Source: Candidatus Abyssobacteria bacterium SURF_5
GTDB taxonomy: Bacteria; Abyssobacteria; SURF-5
Assembly (NCBI GenBank): GCA_003598085.1
Contig: QZKU01000114.1
Location: forward strand, 35,758-99,757
DNA length: 64,000 nt
Direction: 5' to 3'
Shown here: piece by piece, positions 53,883 to 64,000 of the stretch
How positions within the stretch are numbered: the stretch's first letter is position 1
How the letters are laid out: every line of letters begins with the position of its first letter
Made by a program: the position numbers and the translations under genes
Notes under the pieces: model-generated
What the model was told of the DNA's origin: nothing
The model's database searches: none
Seen by the model: the letters and a program-made list of their open reading frames with translations, nothing else

Positions 53883-55079
53883 ATGTTTAGCCCGATTCCG
53901 GAAATATTGGATGAAGTGCGGGCCGGCCGCATGATCATTCTGGTTGATAATGAGGACCGCGAGAATGAGGGCGACCTGACGCTTGCTGCCGAGAAGGTGA
54001 CGCCGGATGCAATCAACTTCATGGCAAGGTATGGCCGCGGCCTCATCTGTCTTGCAATGACAGCCCAACGATGCGACGAGTTGAAGCTGCCTCCGATGGT
54101 GACCGAGAATACGTCGACCTTCGAAACCGCTTTTACCGTTTCGATCGAAGCGAAGAGAAATGTTACCACCGGCATCTCGGCTTCGGATCGGGCAACCACC
54201 GTACTCACGGCTGTCAATCCGGCGACCAGACCTGAAGACCTCGCCCGGCCGGGACATGTGTTCCCGCTGCGGGCGCGAAACGGCGGCGTCCTGGTGAGAA
54301 CCGGCCAGACCGAGGGCTCGGTGGACCTGGCCCGCCTGGCAGGACTCTATCCCGCAGGCGTGATCTGCGAGATCATGAAGGACGACGGTACCATGGCGCG
54401 CGTGCCAGATTTGATTGAGTTCGCAAAAGAGCACGGCCTGAAATTGTGCTCGATCGAGGACCTCATCAAATATCGCCGCCTCACCGAAAAGCTGGTGAAC
54501 AAGACGGTCACCACGAAAATACCGACACCCTACGGCGAGTTCAATCTTCATGTGTATGAGACGTCGGTCGATAACTGGCACCACCTTGCTTTCGTCAAGG
54601 GCGAAGTCGCCGGAAAAAAAGGAGTGCTCGTTCGCGTCCATTCGGAATGCCTCACGGGCGACGTCTTCGGCTCGAGACGCTGCGACTGCGGCTCGCAACT
54701 GCACAAAGCGCTGGAAATGATTCACGACGAAGGCGTCGGCGTACTTCTCTACATGCGCCAGGAGGGCCGCGGCATCGGCCTTCATAACAAGTTGCGGGCA
54801 TACGCGCTGCAAGACGCCGGACTGGATACCGTAGAGGCAAACGAGAAACTCGGATTCAAGCCCGACCTGCGCGATTACGGCATCGGAGCACAGATTCTCT
54901 CCGATCTCGGGCTGACTGAAATCCGTTTGATGACGAATAACCCGCGGAAAATTGTCGGGCTCGAAGGCTATAACCTGAAAGTGGTCGAGAGAATCCCGAT
55001 CGAAATCGCGCCAACCGCCGAAAACCTGTTGTATCTCGAGGCCAAGCAGCGCAAACTCGGCCACTTGTTAAACCTGTAG
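53883..55079 (+). CDS. ribBA: bifunctional DHBP synthase / GTP cyclohydrolase II
   Basis: 398 residues. The N-terminal RibB part has [16 protein letters not shown] and [11 protein letters not shown]; the C-terminal RibA part has the Zn-binding [40 protein letters not shown] and [15 protein letters not shown]. It makes the four-carbon precursor 3,4-dihydroxy-2-butanone 4-phosphate and opens the GTP imidazole ring. GGAGGAGG upstream. Both halves are intact. Confidence 0.97.
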   Translation: MFSPIPEILDEVRAGRMIILVDNEDRENEGDLTLAAEKVTPDAINFMARYGRGLICLAMTAQRCDELKLPPMVTENTSTFETAFTVSIEAKRNVTTGISASDRATTVLTAVNPATRPEDLARPGHVFPLRARNGGVLVRTGQTEGSVDLARLAGLYPAGVICEIMKDDGTMARVPDLIEFAKEHGLKLCSIEDLIKYRRLTEKLVNKTVTTKIPTPYGEFNLHVYETSVDNWHHLAFVKGEVAGKKGVLVRVHSECLTGDVFGSRRCDCGSQLHKALEMIHDEGVGVLLYMRQEGRGIGLHNKLRAYALQDAGLDTVEANEKLGFKPDLRDYGIGAQILSDLGLTEIRLMTNNPRKIVGLEGYNLKVVERIPIEIAPTAENLLYLEAKQRKLGHLLNL

Positions 55080-55080
55080 A

Positions 55081-55147
55081 GGGGACTGACCTGGACCTGA
55101 CCCTATTTACAATCCTGTTTGTTGGATTCGTAGAATAGGGTGTCCCT
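55081..55147. repeat. REP-like palindromic element between ribBA and ribH
   Basis: GACCCTATTTACAATCC ... GGATTCGTAGAATAGGGTGTCCC forms a long imperfect inverted repeat, flanked by GGGGACTGACC. A related copy is at 56983-57040. The element separates ribBA from ribH by 121 bp within the operon; ribH has its own strong ribosome site (AAAAAAGGAGAAGAG). Confidence 0.65.
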
Positions 55148-55200
55148 AAAGGTCTCGAATCGCATGACCCGGGAGAAAATCAAAAAAGGAGAAGAGGGCG

Positions 55201-55665
55201 ATGCCGAAAACCTATGAAGGCCAGTTGGTGGCAACCGGAAAGAAATTTGGAATAGTCGCATCCCGATTCAACGAATTCATAACCAACAAATTGCTCGAGG
55301 GCGCGCTCGACGCTTTGAAACGACACGGCGTCAAAGATGATGAAATAGAAATTGCGTGGGTTCCGGGTTCCTTCGAGATACCCTACGCCGCGCAGCGCCT
55401 CGCGGAAAGCAAAAAATATGACGCCATTATCTGCGTCGGCGCGGTCATCAGGGGATCGACTCCGCACTTCGAGTACATCGCCAGCGAAGTCACCAAGGGC
55501 ATCGCGCAGACGGGCCTGAAAACCGGCGTGCCGGTCATCTATGGGGTCATCACCCCGGACACACTCGAACAGGCGATAGAGCGGGCGGGCACAAAGGCCG
55601 GCAACAAAGGGTTCCAGGCGGCTATGTCGGCAATCGAAATGGTTAATCTCTTCGAAAAGATTTAA
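55201..55665 (+). CDS. ribH: 6,7-dimethyl-8-ribityllumazine synthase
   Basis: 154 residues, the standard size. [58 protein letters not shown] with the catalytic His, and [21 protein letters not shown]. It condenses DHBP with the ribitylaminouracil and usually forms a 60-mer or decamer shell. NusB follows immediately. Confidence 0.97.
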   Translation: MPKTYEGQLVATGKKFGIVASRFNEFITNKLLEGALDALKRHGVKDDEIEIAWVPGSFEIPYAAQRLAESKKYDAIICVGAVIRGSTPHFEYIASEVTKGIAQTGLKTGVPVIYGVITPDTLEQAIERAGTKAGNKGFQAAMSAIEMVNLFEKI

Positions 55666-55666
55666 G

Positions 55667-56119
55667 ATGGGTTCACGACGCAAGTCGAGAGAAAAGGCGC
55701 TTCAGATACTTTTTCAGCTCGATTTCAATAAATCGGATATCGAAACGGTTCTTCGGGACTTCTGGAAAAGCAATCCCACCGGCGATAAAGTGAAATCGTT
55801 CACTGAAACGCTGGTGCGCGGAGCTTTCGAATTCCGGAAACCTATCGATGAGTTGATCAGCTCCACGGTCGAGAACTGGTCGATCGATCGTCTCAATTCC
55901 GTCGACAGGGCGATCCTCAGGTTTGCGACGTATGAATTGGTCTACCTCCCCGATATCCCGCCAAAGGTTACCATCAACGAGGCGGTCGAAATCGCAAAAG
56001 CGTTCGGAACTGACGAATCAGGAGGATTCATCAACGGAGTCCTCGACAAGATTCGCGAGAAAATCGGCAAGTCCACAGCCGGCAGCGAACAAGACAACGG
56101 AGACATTCAGCACCAATGA
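55667..56119 (+). CDS. nusB: transcription antitermination factor NusB
   Basis: 150 residues. All-alpha RNA-binding fold with [18 protein letters not shown] at the N-terminus, [52 protein letters not shown] in the second half. It binds boxA of rRNA leaders with NusE. Its position right after ribH, one base beyond the stop, is a conserved neighbourhood. It overlaps the PHP gene by 4 bp. Confidence 0.96.
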   Translation: MGSRRKSREKALQILFQLDFNKSDIETVLRDFWKSNPTGDKVKSFTETLVRGAFEFRKPIDELISSTVENWSIDRLNSVDRAILRFATYELVYLPDIPPKVTINEAVEIAKAFGTDESGGFINGVLDKIREKIGKSTAGSEQDNGDIQHQ

Positions 56120-56952
56120 ATCGGTTTGTTGACCTTCACGTGCATACCTATTATTCTGACGGCTCTTTTTCACCCGAGGATGTCGTTACTCACGCGAAAC
56201 GACTCGGATTCGCCGCCATCGGAATCGCCGATCACGACGAAGTCGGAGCGGTGAGCCAGGCTATCTGGCTCGGACACTCGCATGGAATCGAAATCATTCC
56301 CGCCGTCGAGCTGACCTCGGCCTGCAATGGAAAGGAAATCCACCTGCTCGGTTATCTCATCGATCACAACAACACCGATCTGCGGGAAACCCTGAAACAC
56401 CTGCGATCGGAACGGTTCAAGCGAATGGAGCGAATGGTGGACAAACTCAGGAAGCTGGGAGTGGACATCTATATCGAAGCGGTACGCAGGGTGGCCGGCA
56501 GCAAGGGAAGCATCGGCCGCCTTCATCTCGCGCGCGCGCTGTTCGACCGCGGCCAGGTGACATGCGTGCAGGAGGCATTCGACCGTTACATCGGAAAAGG
56601 AAAACCGGCGTATTCCGACAAACCGCGCCTGAAAGCCGCCGAGGCGATCGAGCTCATTACCGGCGCCGGCGGCATCGCCGTCCTCGCGCATCCGAAACTG
56701 GTGCACATCGACGAACATATCCCCGAACTCGTGCATATCGGCCTGAAGGGCATCGAAGCGTTCTACTCCAAACATACGTCCGACGAGACAGCAAGGTACG
56801 TCGCGGTGGCCGAACAACTGAACCTGCTGGTCACCGGCGGCTCCGACTGCCACGGCGTGATCAAGGACAAAATGCTGCTTGGCAGCGTCAAACTCCCCTA
56901 CCGCTATCTCACCATCCTGAGAGACCGCGTCAACGGCAACCGCACGGTGTGA
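56116..56952 (+). CDS. PHP-domain phosphoesterase (RNase AM/YciV-like)
   Basis: 278 residues. Metal-ligand motifs [42 protein letters not shown] and GGSDCHG are complete. The insertion in the second quarter ([23 protein letters not shown]) and the [18 protein letters not shown] segment are those of the YciV/TrpH group, reported to be 3',5'-nucleoside bisphosphate phosphatases and 5' exonucleases of RNA. It is translationally coupled to nusB (ATGA). Confidence 0.92.
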   Translation: MNRFVDLHVHTYYSDGSFSPEDVVTHAKRLGFAAIGIADHDEVGAVSQAIWLGHSHGIEIIPAVELTSACNGKEIHLLGYLIDHNNTDLRETLKHLRSERFKRMERMVDKLRKLGVDIYIEAVRRVAGSKGSIGRLHLARALFDRGQVTCVQEAFDRYIGKGKPAYSDKPRLKAAEAIELITGAGGIAVLAHPKLVHIDEHIPELVHIGLKGIEAFYSKHTSDETARYVAVAEQLNLLVTGGSDCHGVIKDKMLLGSVKLPYRYLTILRDRVNGNRTV

Positions 56953-57294
56953 GGTCGGAAACAATCACAGGGCACCAACGCGCGGGGAACTGACTCCATT
57001 TATGGTTTCACGTCCTCTTGAATTCGTAGAATGGTGTCTGTCGGCTTATAATGGGTCGGCACCGATGACAGAAAGGTATCGACAAGTCAGAGTAGCCCGT
57101 CATTCCTGCGAAAGCAGGAATCCAGGGTCTGGCAGAAGAAGACAAATCTCAATAACGGGACAGCCTCCTAACTAAAGGGGGATTTCTCTTGCCCCTGAAC
57201 CGTTGGGGCGGCCCATGTGGCCGCCCGATTCTGATTCGTGATGTTACACTAAACCTTTTGTCCTGGCGCCTCTGTGCCTTGGTGGTTCGTTTTA
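56953..57294. repeat. non-coding mosaic of dispersed repeats
   Basis: 342 bp without a gene. It contains a second copy of the REP-like element (about 56983-57040, TTCGTAGAATGGTGTC), the palindrome ATTCCTGCGAAAGCAGGAAT (within 57098-57127), an AAAGGGGGATTTCTC fragment (near 57174) and a GCGCCTCTGTGCCTTGGTGG segment (about 57268-57287). All are of types that recur in the intergenic DNA of many genomes. Confidence 0.6.
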
Positions 57295-58440
57295 TCACGC
57301 CGCTTCGATATGCGCCATCAACTTGTCGACGTCCTCTTCATTATTATAGAAATTGAATCCCATGATCAGGCAGCCGCGCATTGCATGAACCATGATCAGG
57401 TGTTCCCGCAGTTCTTCCGCAAGTTTATACGGATCCTGCTTCGGGAGGCGCAGCAGAACGATTCCCGACCATTCGTCGTTATCCCGCGGACTCATGATTT
57501 CGCATCCCTTGGCGCGCGCCTTCTCGCACAGGTAATCGGTCACCTGTTTCAGACGCCGCTCGATATTCTCCACTCCGATTTCCTCGAGCAGCGTAAGCGA
57601 CGCGTTCAGAGCGGCGATGCCGGCAAAATTCTTGCACCCCTCCTCGTACCGGCGCGCGCCCTTGGCCGGCTTGAAGTCGTACGACTCGATGTCGTATTCC
57701 ATCGTCTCTTCATGTTCGAGACTGCCCCACCCGATATGAACCGGCCGGAGCTGTTCGAGCAGATCCTTCTTGCAATAGAAGATGCCGAGGCCGGGCAGCC
57801 CCAGCAATCCTTTATGTGTGCCCGCGCTCAGGCAATCGACCCCCTTTTCTCTCACGTTGAGCCGGATCGAGCCGAGACATTGTATCGGATCGACGAGAAA
57901 AATGATTCCGCGCCCGCGGCACAGCTCCGAGATCGCTTCCAGGTTCGGACGCTGGCCGGTATCGAACTGAGGCCAGCTAACGGCCACAAGCCGCGTGCGA
58001 GATGTAATCCCCTTCTCGATCACCTCGGGCGTGATTCTCCTCTTATCCTGCTCGACCAGCTTCACCTTCACCCCGCAATGCTTCTGCGCGAGAAACGGAT
58101 AAACGATCGACGGGTATTCGCGGCGCGTAAACAGAACCTCGTCGCCTTTCTTCCACGCGATCGACTGCGCGAGCCACAGGATCCCCTCCGCCGTATTGCG
58201 CGAGAACGCGATCTCCTCGGCGTCACAACCGATCAGGCGCGCCATTTTCTCGCGCGTCTCCTCAATCATATTGCGCGATAGCGCCATTGCGATCACGCCC
58301 GAATTCATCATGGCCTCGTTCATATCGTTGGCGGCTTGCGCCACCGGCTTCGGCAGCGGCGACTTTCCGTTCGCCAGCAGATACACGAAATTATCGGTCA
58401 CGGGAAACAGCTTTCGGATCGCTTCAAAATCAACACTCAT
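57295..58440 (-). CDS. class V PLP-dependent aminotransferase (isopenicillin epimerase/cysteine desulfurase-like)
   Basis: 381 residues. The Asp that holds the PLP nitrogen is in IIFLVDPIQCLGSI and the Schiff-base Lys is in LSAGTHKGLLGLPGLG. FSRNTAEGILWLAQ and RLVAVSWPQFDTG are the substrate-side strands. The absence of the Cys-bearing loop of IscS/SufS suggests a selenocysteine lyase- or epimerase-type enzyme instead of Fe-S cluster synthesis. GGAGGAAAA precedes the ATG. It is divergent from the cardiolipin synthase, with 200 bp between starts. Confidence 0.88.
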   Translation of the reverse strand: MSVDFEAIRKLFPVTDNFVYLLANGKSPLPKPVAQAANDMNEAMMNSGVIAMALSRNMIEETREKMARLIGCDAEEIAFSRNTAEGILWLAQSIAWKKGDEVLFTRREYPSIVYPFLAQKHCGVKVKLVEQDKRRITPEVIEKGITSRTRLVAVSWPQFDTGQRPNLEAISELCRGRGIIFLVDPIQCLGSIRLNVREKGVDCLSAGTHKGLLGLPGLGIFYCKKDLLEQLRPVHIGWGSLEHEETMEYDIESYDFKPAKGARRYEEGCKNFAGIAALNASLTLLEEIGVENIERRLKQVTDYLCEKARAKGCEIMSPRDNDEWSGIVLLRLPKQDPYKLAEELREHLIMVHAMRGCLIMGFNFYNNEEDVDKLMAHIEAA

Positions 58441-58640
58441 TATTTTTCCTCCATATACAGAAAATCGACTTTCGGCGAAGAGCAGTCGGGCCGCAAAACC
58501 ACGGCGGTCCGATTATATGGCGACCAACGCCAAAAAGCAATACCCCTTCCTCTTTGACTTCTCACCCGCATTTTGATATAAATGCTCAATTGCGCAACCT
58601 CACATTTCCCCCAACACACTTGGAAACCGGCGTTGCGGCC

Positions 58641-60137
58641 ATGGACATGACCGGCCAGACATTCCACGACGTTCTCGTTTCCGCCTGGAATAGTACCACG
58701 CCCTTTCTCAATTGGGCGCTGGTCATCTTTATCGCTTTCATCTCATGGGCGAGCGCGCTGCATGCGCTTCTCAACAAGCGCGACCCGCGCGCCGCCTTCG
58801 CCTGGATCGGATTCTGTCTCCTGTTCCCGCCCCTCGGTCCGTTGTTGTATTTTCTCTTCGGAATCAACCGCGTGCAAACGCAAGGCCAGCGGCTCGGCGG
58901 CGCATTGACCCTGCTCCTGCGCAGCGATTCTGAGGCGGCTGAAGAACTCAGCAGGCAGGAGCCGTCGTTTCCTTCCTCCGCGCCTGAGCCGTATCGGGCG
59001 ATCATCAGGCTTGCTGACAGGATCACCAACCTGCGCCTGCTTGGAGGCAACCGCGTCGAGCCCCTCGAGCATGGCGAACAGGCCTTCCCCGCCATGCTCG
59101 ACGCCATCAACGGCGCGCGGCGACGCCTCTATCTATCCACTTACATCATGGATTCCGACACAACGGGCCGGGCTTTCATCGCAGCCCTGAAGGACGCCGT
59201 TGGCCGGGGCGTTGACGTGCGCGTCATTCTGGACGGAGTCGGAGAATATTATTCGTTCCCGCGCGCCGGAACGCTGCTCAAACGGGCCAGGGTCCCGGTC
59301 GCCAGGTTCCTCCCTCCGAAGCTGCTGCCGCCGTCGCTGTTCATCAACCTGCGCAATCACTGCAAAATCCTGGTGGCCGACGGCAAGGTCGGTTTCACCG
59401 GCGGCATGAACATCGGCGACCGCCATCTGGCGGCCGATGCTTCAAATCCCGCTCGCGTCGAGGACCTCCATTTCCGCGTGAGCGGGCCGGTCGTCACCCA
59501 GATGGAGCAGGTCTTCCTCGCGCACTGGAGCTTTTGCACCGGAACGCAGATCCCGGTCCCGGTCGAGACAAACGGTGAGACGGAAGGCGAGGCCCTCTGC
59601 CGCGTCATCGTCGATGGGCCTAACGACGACATGGATATCCTTTCCATCATTTTTACGGGCGCAGTCGCGGCGGCGCGGCATCGCGTCTTCATCATGACCC
59701 CCTATTTCCTGCCCTCGCGCGATTTCATCGGAGCGCTCCAGACCGCCGCCCTCCGCGGAGTCGACGTGCGCGTGATTCTGCCATCAAAAAACAATCTGCC
59801 CTATGTCAAATGGGCATCCGACAACATGCTGTGGCAGCTTCTCCAGCAAGGCGTGCGCATCTATTACCAGCCGCCCCCCTTCGTCCATAGCAAGATATTC
59901 CTTGTCGACGATCTCTATGCCGTCGTCGGCTCCGCCAACCTTGATCCGCGCAGCCTGCGGCTCAACTTCGAGTTGGTCCTCGAGATATTCGACGCGTCGC
60001 TGAACAGAACTCTTGCCGATAAATTCCTGCAGGCGCTTTCAAAATCCCGAGAGACCTCGCTGGCCGAGATGGACGGCCGCCCGCTCCTCGTCCAGATTCG
60101 CGATTCCTTCTGCTGGCTCTTCAGCCCCTACCTCTGA
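58641..60137 (+). CDS. cls: cardiolipin synthase
   Basis: 498 residues from the ATG at 58641 (the frame is open from 58287). Two N-terminal transmembrane helices (PFLNWALVIFIAFISWASALHALL and FAWIGFCLLFPPLGPLLYFLF) with the KRDPRAAFAW connector of bacterial Cls. Two phospholipase D motifs: NHCKILVADGKVGFTGGMN and VHSKIFLVDDLYAVVGSANLD. It condenses two phosphatidylglycerol molecules into cardiolipin. The two-helix layout is that of ClsA. The start is chosen by family length; no strong ribosome site is seen. Confidence 0.92.
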   Translation: MDMTGQTFHDVLVSAWNSTTPFLNWALVIFIAFISWASALHALLNKRDPRAAFAWIGFCLLFPPLGPLLYFLFGINRVQTQGQRLGGALTLLLRSDSEAAEELSRQEPSFPSSAPEPYRAIIRLADRITNLRLLGGNRVEPLEHGEQAFPAMLDAINGARRRLYLSTYIMDSDTTGRAFIAALKDAVGRGVDVRVILDGVGEYYSFPRAGTLLKRARVPVARFLPPKLLPPSLFINLRNHCKILVADGKVGFTGGMNIGDRHLAADASNPARVEDLHFRVSGPVVTQMEQVFLAHWSFCTGTQIPVPVETNGETEGEALCRVIVDGPNDDMDILSIIFTGAVAAARHRVFIMTPYFLPSRDFIGALQTAALRGVDVRVILPSKNNLPYVKWASDNMLWQLLQQGVRIYYQPPPFVHSKIFLVDDLYAVVGSANLDPRSLRLNFELVLEIFDASLNRTLADKFLQALSKSRETSLAEMDGRPLLVQIRDSFCWLFSPYL

Positions 60138-60546
60138 ATTCTTCTTCTTCTCGGGAGAAATCTCTCTCTTCTCCACCGCCATCACGCATCTGAATCTCCC
60201 CCTTTCACAAAGGGGGACTAAGGGGGATTTCATCCTCCTCGATCCGCGGCAATGGCCGACGCTGTGTCATTCTGAGCCCGTCGAAGAATCATTCCCCTTT
60301 ATCAAAAAACGAATCTCCCCCTTTATCAAAGGCGATTGAGGAGCAAAAACAAATCGCTCTCAACTCTCGCATCTCTCTGAATCTCCCCCTTTATTAAAGG
60401 GGGACTAAGCGGGACTTTCCCCGCCATCACCCGTGAACCGTGGGGGCGATGCGATGGGTCGCCTGCGAAGCCCCGCTGTTCGAGAAATCATCCCCTCTCT
60501 GCTCTTTACTTGCTTCTTTTTTTACCGGAAACATCGTCCAGTCAAC
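60138..60546. repeat. non-coding DNA with three copies of a palindromic element
   Basis: The unit AATCTCCCCCTTT-N3-AAAGGGGGACTAAGGGGGATTT occurs at 60193-60230, shortened at 60312-60340 and again at 60380-60417. TCATTCTGAGCCCGTCGAAGAATC (about 60268) is a different known-looking intergenic repeat. The CCCCCTTT/AAAGGGGG core is an inverted repeat. No protein is encoded here. Confidence 0.75.
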
Positions 60547-60575
60547 TTGACATTCGCGCCTGCCGTATATACTAT
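60547..60575 (+). promoter_or_regulatory. sigma-70 promoter of the toxin-antitoxin pair
   Basis: TTGACA (60547-60552, exact) and TACTAT (60570-60575) are 17 bp apart, 41 bp before the antitoxin ATG. Confidence 0.8.
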
Positions 60576-60616
60576 TTTTATAGGAGAGTCGCTTCGGAGC
60601 AGAGGGAGTTGAGTCA

Positions 60617-60814
60617 ATGTCGTTGAGAGAGACCATAAAAAACGAAATCGATAAGCTTCCGGAAAAGCTTCTGGCCGAGGTTTACGATTTCATCCAGTAT
60701 CTTGAGGGCAAGAGGGACAGGGGCCATCTGTTAAAGAGCTGTCAGGAGCTGTCTTCTGCGTCCTTCAAGAAAGTGTGGGATAACGAAGAAGACTCCGCAT
60801 ATGACAACCTATGA
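60617..60814 (+). CDS. DUF2281-family antitoxin
   Basis: 65 residues. LRETIKNEIDKLPEKLLAEVYDFIQYLE is the DUF2281 signature, a helix-rich fold found in small antitoxins paired with PIN or PemK toxins. The C-terminal tail (KKVWDNEEDSAYDNL) is acidic and disordered-looking, as expected for a toxin-neutralising segment. It overlaps the toxin gene by 14 nt and is preceded by GAGGGAG. Antitoxin-promoter autoregulation is likely but not shown. Confidence 0.88.
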   Translation: MSLRETIKNEIDKLPEKLLAEVYDFIQYLEGKRDRGHLLKSCQELSSASFKKVWDNEEDSAYDNL

Positions 60815-61151
60815 ACGAGGCGATGTTGTTCTCGTCCCTTTTCCTTTCACCGACCAATCTTCTACAAAAAAAAGACCGGCCGCAGTTATCAGTTCGAATA
60901 ACCATAACAAATCCTTCTCCGATATCGTCATCATAGCCGTCACCAGCCAAATTCGGCGAAGAGGAAGTGAGGAATGTCTCATTGCTGACTGGCGCTCCGC
61001 CGGTTTACTGAAACCCTCAGCCGTCAAGCCTGTCATATCGAGCATAGAAACACGGCTCGTCCTCAGAAAATTGGGTAGACTTTCTCCTGAAGATTGTGCC
61101 GCAGCGGATGATCTCCTCAGAGAACTTCTCAATCTGCCTCTCTCCTCATAA
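60801..61151 (+). CDS. PemK/MazF-like endoribonuclease toxin
   Basis: 116 residues. The strand-rich core starts YERGDVVLVPFPFTDQSSTKKRPAAVIS, which is the PemK/MazF fold, followed by DIVIIAVTSQI and the VKPVISSIETRLVLRKLGRLS region. Members cut single-stranded RNA at short sequences. It overlaps the antitoxin. The pair lies 0.8 kb from the CRISPR array end; association with defence islands is common but not proof of a functional link. Confidence 0.9.
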   Translation: MTTYERGDVVLVPFPFTDQSSTKKRPAAVISSNNHNKSFSDIVIIAVTSQIRRRGSEECLIADWRSAGLLKPSAVKPVISSIETRLVLRKLGRLSPEDCAAADDLLRELLNLPLSS

Positions 61152-63999
<2,848 letters not shown>

Positions 64000-64000
64000 A

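Noticed and set aside
60801-61151. A functional link between the toxin-antitoxin pair and the CRISPR system
   Set aside because: The pair is 0.8 kb from the array with its own promoter and no shared regulatory sequence; proximity alone is not evidence.

Overview
The window (about 55% G+C by eye) is a dense bacterial chromosome segment. It comes from a Gram-negative, two-membraned organism: it carries a lipoprotein signal, an ExbB/ExbD/TonB-like set, periplasmic dCache sensors and a sigma-54 type NtrC activator. The order yicC-remA(DUF370)-gmk-rpoZ-coaBC, a RibBA fusion behind an FMN riboswitch, HslV, XerC and a long TPR protein would suit Desulfobacterota or a neighbouring uncultured phylum. 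No rRNA or taxonomic marker settles this, so the phylum is an inference.

Layout. 1-8.3 kb is a signalling block: two dCache histidine kinase/receiver pairs in tandem, one of whose receivers is fused to an SLC13/DASS-type anion transporter, then an NtrC-like regulator with its own kinase. 8.6-11.5 kb has a DsbA-like thioredoxin-fold protein, a PHP phosphoesterase, a lipoprotein and a membrane-anchored TPR protein. 11.6-16.4 kb is the housekeeping operon yicC-remA-gmk-rpoZ-coaBC followed by a GT39-like glycosyltransferase. 16.5-20.1 kb holds a zinc-ribbon protein, a lipid kinase, an M24 peptidase and a lone receiver. 20.1-26.4 kb is a six-gene metabolic cluster (TetR, GNAT, SDR, class III aminotransferase, ThDP enzyme, SDR) with a promoter/operator before the TetR gene. 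26.5-33 kb carries two uncharacterised proteins and a tyrosine phenol-lyase flanked by two MFS transporters. 33-43.4 kb is a long run rnr-argC-argJ-argB-TPR-exbB-exbD-tonB-like-zinc ribbon behind one strong promoter. 43.5-45.6 kb is a Trk/Ktr potassium uptake pair. 45.7-49.9 kb is an NYN/YacP-like gene-topA-xerC-hslV operon without hslU. 50-51.6 kb has a CBS protein and a GNAT-like protein. 51.8-57 kb is the FMN riboswitch and ribD-ribE-ribBA-ribH-nusB-PHP operon. 57.3-60.1 kb has a class V aminotransferase and a cardiolipin synthase.

The right end becomes accessory in character: repeat-rich non-coding DNA, a DUF2281/PemK-like toxin-antitoxin pair, 0.8 kb of degenerate repeat sequence, then a CRISPR array of 31 repeats that runs off the window. 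The repeat is of type I-C style and is read on the minus strand, so the leader and any cas genes should lie to the right. The array has two repeat alleles in an alternating block pattern and two adjacent spacers that share one end and differ by 2 nt in length.

The most unusual object is the receiver-transporter fusion at 1237-3303. It implies that a membrane transporter may be controlled directly by phosphorylation from the adjacent kinases rather than through transcription.
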